From Paragordius varius (taxonomy: Eukaryota; Nematomorpha), in assembly GCA_964247055.1 (NCBI GenBank), contig OZ176056.1, positions 7,502,001 through 7,566,000 on the forward strand: a stretch of DNA of 64,000 bases. The letters run 5' to 3'. Made by a program: the position numbers and the translations under genes. The notes under the pieces were generated by a model. It saw nothing but the letters and a program-made list of their open reading frames with translations. It made no database searches and was not told the DNA's origin. Below, piece by piece: positions 62,701 through 64,000 of the stretch; positions within the stretch are counted from its first letter, which is position 1; each line of letters begins with the position of its first letter.

Positions 62701-63213
62701 GACTGCTTATTGTTTTATGATTTCATTTAAAATTCATGAAATCCCTAGATATATATTTATAGTAAAATTTAAAAGGCATAATTTTAAACGACAACCATAT
62801 TTACACCTTAATACTTCTTTACTAATTTAAAGTGTTAATACCCTATATCTCCACTCAAAACGATAAGTATTTATATAGAAACAAAATAAATGTTTGGATA
62901 ATTTTAGGGTTTTTCTTTAACAAAAAAAATTTTACGTTTTACCCTCTAATTTATATTTTCATTCAATGTTATATTTAAATTTTTCGTATTAGCTACTCCG
63001 AACAAAAGCGTTGTTACACCTGGATATATTAGTTCCAACAATTTTAACACCAGTTCTTTTAATCAAATGACTTCCAATTCATTAACCAATAATAATAATT
63101 ATACTAATAATTCTACTTCCTTCTCTAAAACAGATTTTAAATCGTCAAATTTCATACCAAACTCAACTGTTAAAAATGATAACACTTTAGATTTGTTTGA
63201 TCCTTTGGGCTAA
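50705..63213 (+). CDS. CLINT1: Clathrin interactor 1 / epsinR (ENTH domain adaptor)
   Basis: Exons: 50705-50748, 50821-51019, 51781-51919, 53649-53858, 57398-57569, 58740-59101, 59472-59670, 60419-60585, 60894-60982, 61941-62199, 62993-63213. All phases agree, giving 686 residues (human 625). The ENTH domain (~1-165) is very close to human: MNISLWKIREITDK, TNVVMNYTEVESKVREATND, NGSERVVNSTREHLYDLRTL, KVKELIQFVQDDDRLKEERK. Later conserved bits: KRIELGPKALNF (~exon 6), DLFQAFDD (exon 7), NGDDFSDFSTW (exon 8, acidic-Phe adaptor motif), NPF (exon 9), TWSDLHGKIDLNIDNL (exon 10), and a C-terminal clathrin box LDLFDPLG. In the family this protein binds phosphoinositides, SNAREs such as Vti1b, AP-1/GGA and clathrin at the TGN and endosomes. 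The linkers are Asn-rich. Intron 4 contains a LINE; other introns hold MITEs. Confidence 0.93.
51415..51759. mobile_element. MITE family D, copy 9
   Basis: Starts CCATTTACAGTTTGAATTCA; the right end contains a whole end twice (gaatttgaattgtaaatggt at ~51620, then more gggtgaatatgaatt units), as if a second copy or tandem expansion had occurred. Its right edge is only ~20 bp from the CLINT1 exon 3 acceptor. Confidence 0.6.
52300..52594. mobile_element. MITE family C, copy 15
   Basis: CAGTAACACGTGAAATTATA ... TTTCATGTTTTACTG followed by TA; contains acaaaacgtaaaaatataaa and its mirror. Confidence 0.65.
52918..53075. mobile_element. Palindromic MITE family F-like, copy 3
   Basis: CAGTAGCGTATGGCATAAAA and aacaatgttagtccataa mirrored at 53038-53075 (ttatggactaacattgtttt, atgccatacactac). 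The left edge follows TA. Immediately next to MITE C copy 16. Confidence 0.65.
53087..53325. mobile_element. MITE family C, copy 16 (degenerate)
   Basis: Left ctgttaaaaattgaaatggt, core atgcatactttgcaacccca (reverse sense), right tacgttttgtcctctgtata. Confidence 0.5.
54830..57240 (+). mobile_element. RTE/BovB-like LINE, decayed, in CLINT1 intron 4
   Basis: In order: endonuclease remnants (IVVYAPTSN ~54862, DWNSKVGKGRADQIIGPYEL ~54977, LINFCQENELMITNTWFPQH, YIWTSPCGKYIR), a linker, then reverse transcriptase (NKAMGLDNIPIEFIKAI, WASSVYLPIYKKGD, GVRQGCCLSPYLFNMYTEMI, and the catalytic RFADDTTLIAE at ~56506), thumb (LTLNPNKTKIL) and a C-terminal region (YGCESWTLRKRDKERLMAFE, RRMLGYT). The order and motifs are those of RTE-clade elements. 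At least five frameshifts or stops split it, so it is inactive. Sense orientation relative to CLINT1. Confidence 0.85.
58356..58608. mobile_element. MITE family D, copy 10
   Basis: Ends CCATTCAGCGTTCGAATTCA and tttgaattgtaaatgg, flanked by TA; core tatctttatggcagagttta. Confidence 0.6.
60050..60371. mobile_element. MITE family C, copy 17
   Basis: Left agtaaaacttgaaattatac, then ggacaaaacgtaaaa, core acaaagtatggaatagatat, right tacgttttgtccatggtata. Ends ~45 bp before CLINT1 exon 8. Confidence 0.6.
61003..61190. mobile_element. MITE family C, copy 18 (truncated)
   Basis: Only the left part (atgtaaaaattgaaattata) and some core are visible. Its right end is missing and MITE D copy 11 follows directly. 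Confidence 0.4.
61209..61535. mobile_element. MITE family D, copy 11, with 20-bp tandem repeat
   Basis: The right end is a tandem array of about six ~21-bp units (gggtgaatttgaattgttta) from 61407 to 61530, ending in gtaaatggta. The ORF through it (NLNC/RVNLNCL repeats) is an artefact of the array. The left end is a shorter mirror. Confidence 0.65.
61660..61917. mobile_element. MITE family C, copy 19
   Basis: Left agtaaaaattgaaagtatac, then ggacataacgtaaaaatata, right tgtccgtccgtataattttt. Ends ~24 bp before CLINT1 exon 10. Confidence 0.55.
62760..62965. mobile_element. MITE family C, copy 20 (degenerate)
   Basis: Faint copy: agtaaaatttaaaaggcata at the left, acgacaaccatatttacacc, and tttacgttttaccctctaat at the right. 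Ends ~30 bp before CLINT1 exon 11. Confidence 0.4.
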
Positions 63214-64000
63214 AAAAATATATATTAATATTTTTATAATTTACTTTTCTAAACTTTATGAATTTAAAAAAATATTTTTAATAGATTGAAAAATCAAACA
63301 AAACTTTTTTTAATTCCGTTTTTTAAGGTGCAAATGCAATGTTGTAGTTCATTCCAGTTTTGTTTCTAAAACACAACCATATACAATATGCTTTTATTAA
63401 TCCCTGTAATTTATATTAAATTTAATATATAATATTTTAATGTTAAAATTTTTACTTATATAATGATGGAAGTCACACAAATTTTTAATCATATATGCAC
63501 ACAAAAATTTATTTTAAATAATTAACTAAAAATATATTCCCAATCGCCGCCATTGATTTAAACCGATTGTATTACAATGTTTTTTTTATCATATTTAATT
63601 ATTTTAAAAAATTATATAAAAATAATTTATGGGTTTTTTTCTTAGATTGTAAATGGTGTGTAATGATCATCATCAAAATATGATTTAAGAAGTTTTTAAC
63701 AACAAACACAATAATATAGTATAATTTTGAATTTTTATTAATAAATTTTTAACATATATCTCAATATTCAAGTCTAAAATTATAAGCTAAAAATCTGACA
63801 GTTGATATATTATGGGTTATTTTACGTCGTATATCAATAATAAGCAATAAAGCTATTAATTATATGCTCAATTAAGTTCTTTCAAAAGTTTTTTTATATA
63901 TTATGAAAAATTTAAACTTTAAAATCAAAAAAATAAATATCTAAAAATAATTTGCTCTTTGAAAAGGGTTGTATTATAGAGCTTTAATCCAAATTATAAA
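63214..64000. other. 3' flank of CLINT1
   Basis: AT-rich, no open frame, no clear transposon ends. Contains the presumed 3' UTR and poly(A) site of CLINT1. Confidence 0.35.

Overview
The window comes from an AT-rich animal nuclear genome. The genes are split by GT-AG introns. They encode metazoan-type proteins (condensin kleisin NCAPH, the ENTH adaptor CLINT1, a secreted LRRNT/LRR/LRRCT protein), and the introns are full of DNA transposons, MITEs and RTE-like LINE pieces. There is nothing prokaryotic or viral. The secreted LRR protein, with its CPxxxxxxxCxC start and NPxxCDC end, reads like the arthropod LRR proteins, but I cannot name the species.

Layout. 1-4311: repeats (a Helitron-like element, satellite-type repeats, a MITE) upstream of a secreted LRR gene (4312-7073, +, three exons, one apparent frame break). 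8175-13611: a 5.4-kb composite bounded by hAT-type ends and a perfect 8-bp target duplication. It carries an inverted partial copy of the LRR gene's upstream region and first exon, flanked by two direct copies of a Helitron-like/satellite segment. 14146-14358: an orphan C-terminal coding piece resembling SFR1/Mei5 (+). 14397-35959 (-): a complete NCAPH (condensin subunit 2) gene that I could assemble as 22 exons with unbroken phase (1,086 codons); its introns hold a dozen or more MITEs and a LINE. 36198-44638 (+): a 14-exon gene for a 943-residue Asn-rich, coiled-coil-like protein that I do not recognise, divergent from NCAPH across a 238-bp shared promoter. 44639-50704: nested hAT elements and MITEs. 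50705-63213 (+): a complete 11-exon CLINT1/epsinR gene (686 codons) with an RTE-like LINE in intron 4.

Functional picture. The genes look like unrelated housekeeping functions: mitotic chromosome condensation (NCAPH), recombination repair (SFR1-like), clathrin traffic at the TGN/endosome (CLINT1), plus one extracellular LRR protein and one unknown. No cluster or pathway is implied. The unusual features are two ultra-short introns (27 nt in NCAPH and 25 nt in its divergent neighbour), the hAT-bounded composite carrying a host-gene fragment, several layers of nested transposons with readable target duplications, and MITE families with tandem ~20-bp motifs in their ends.
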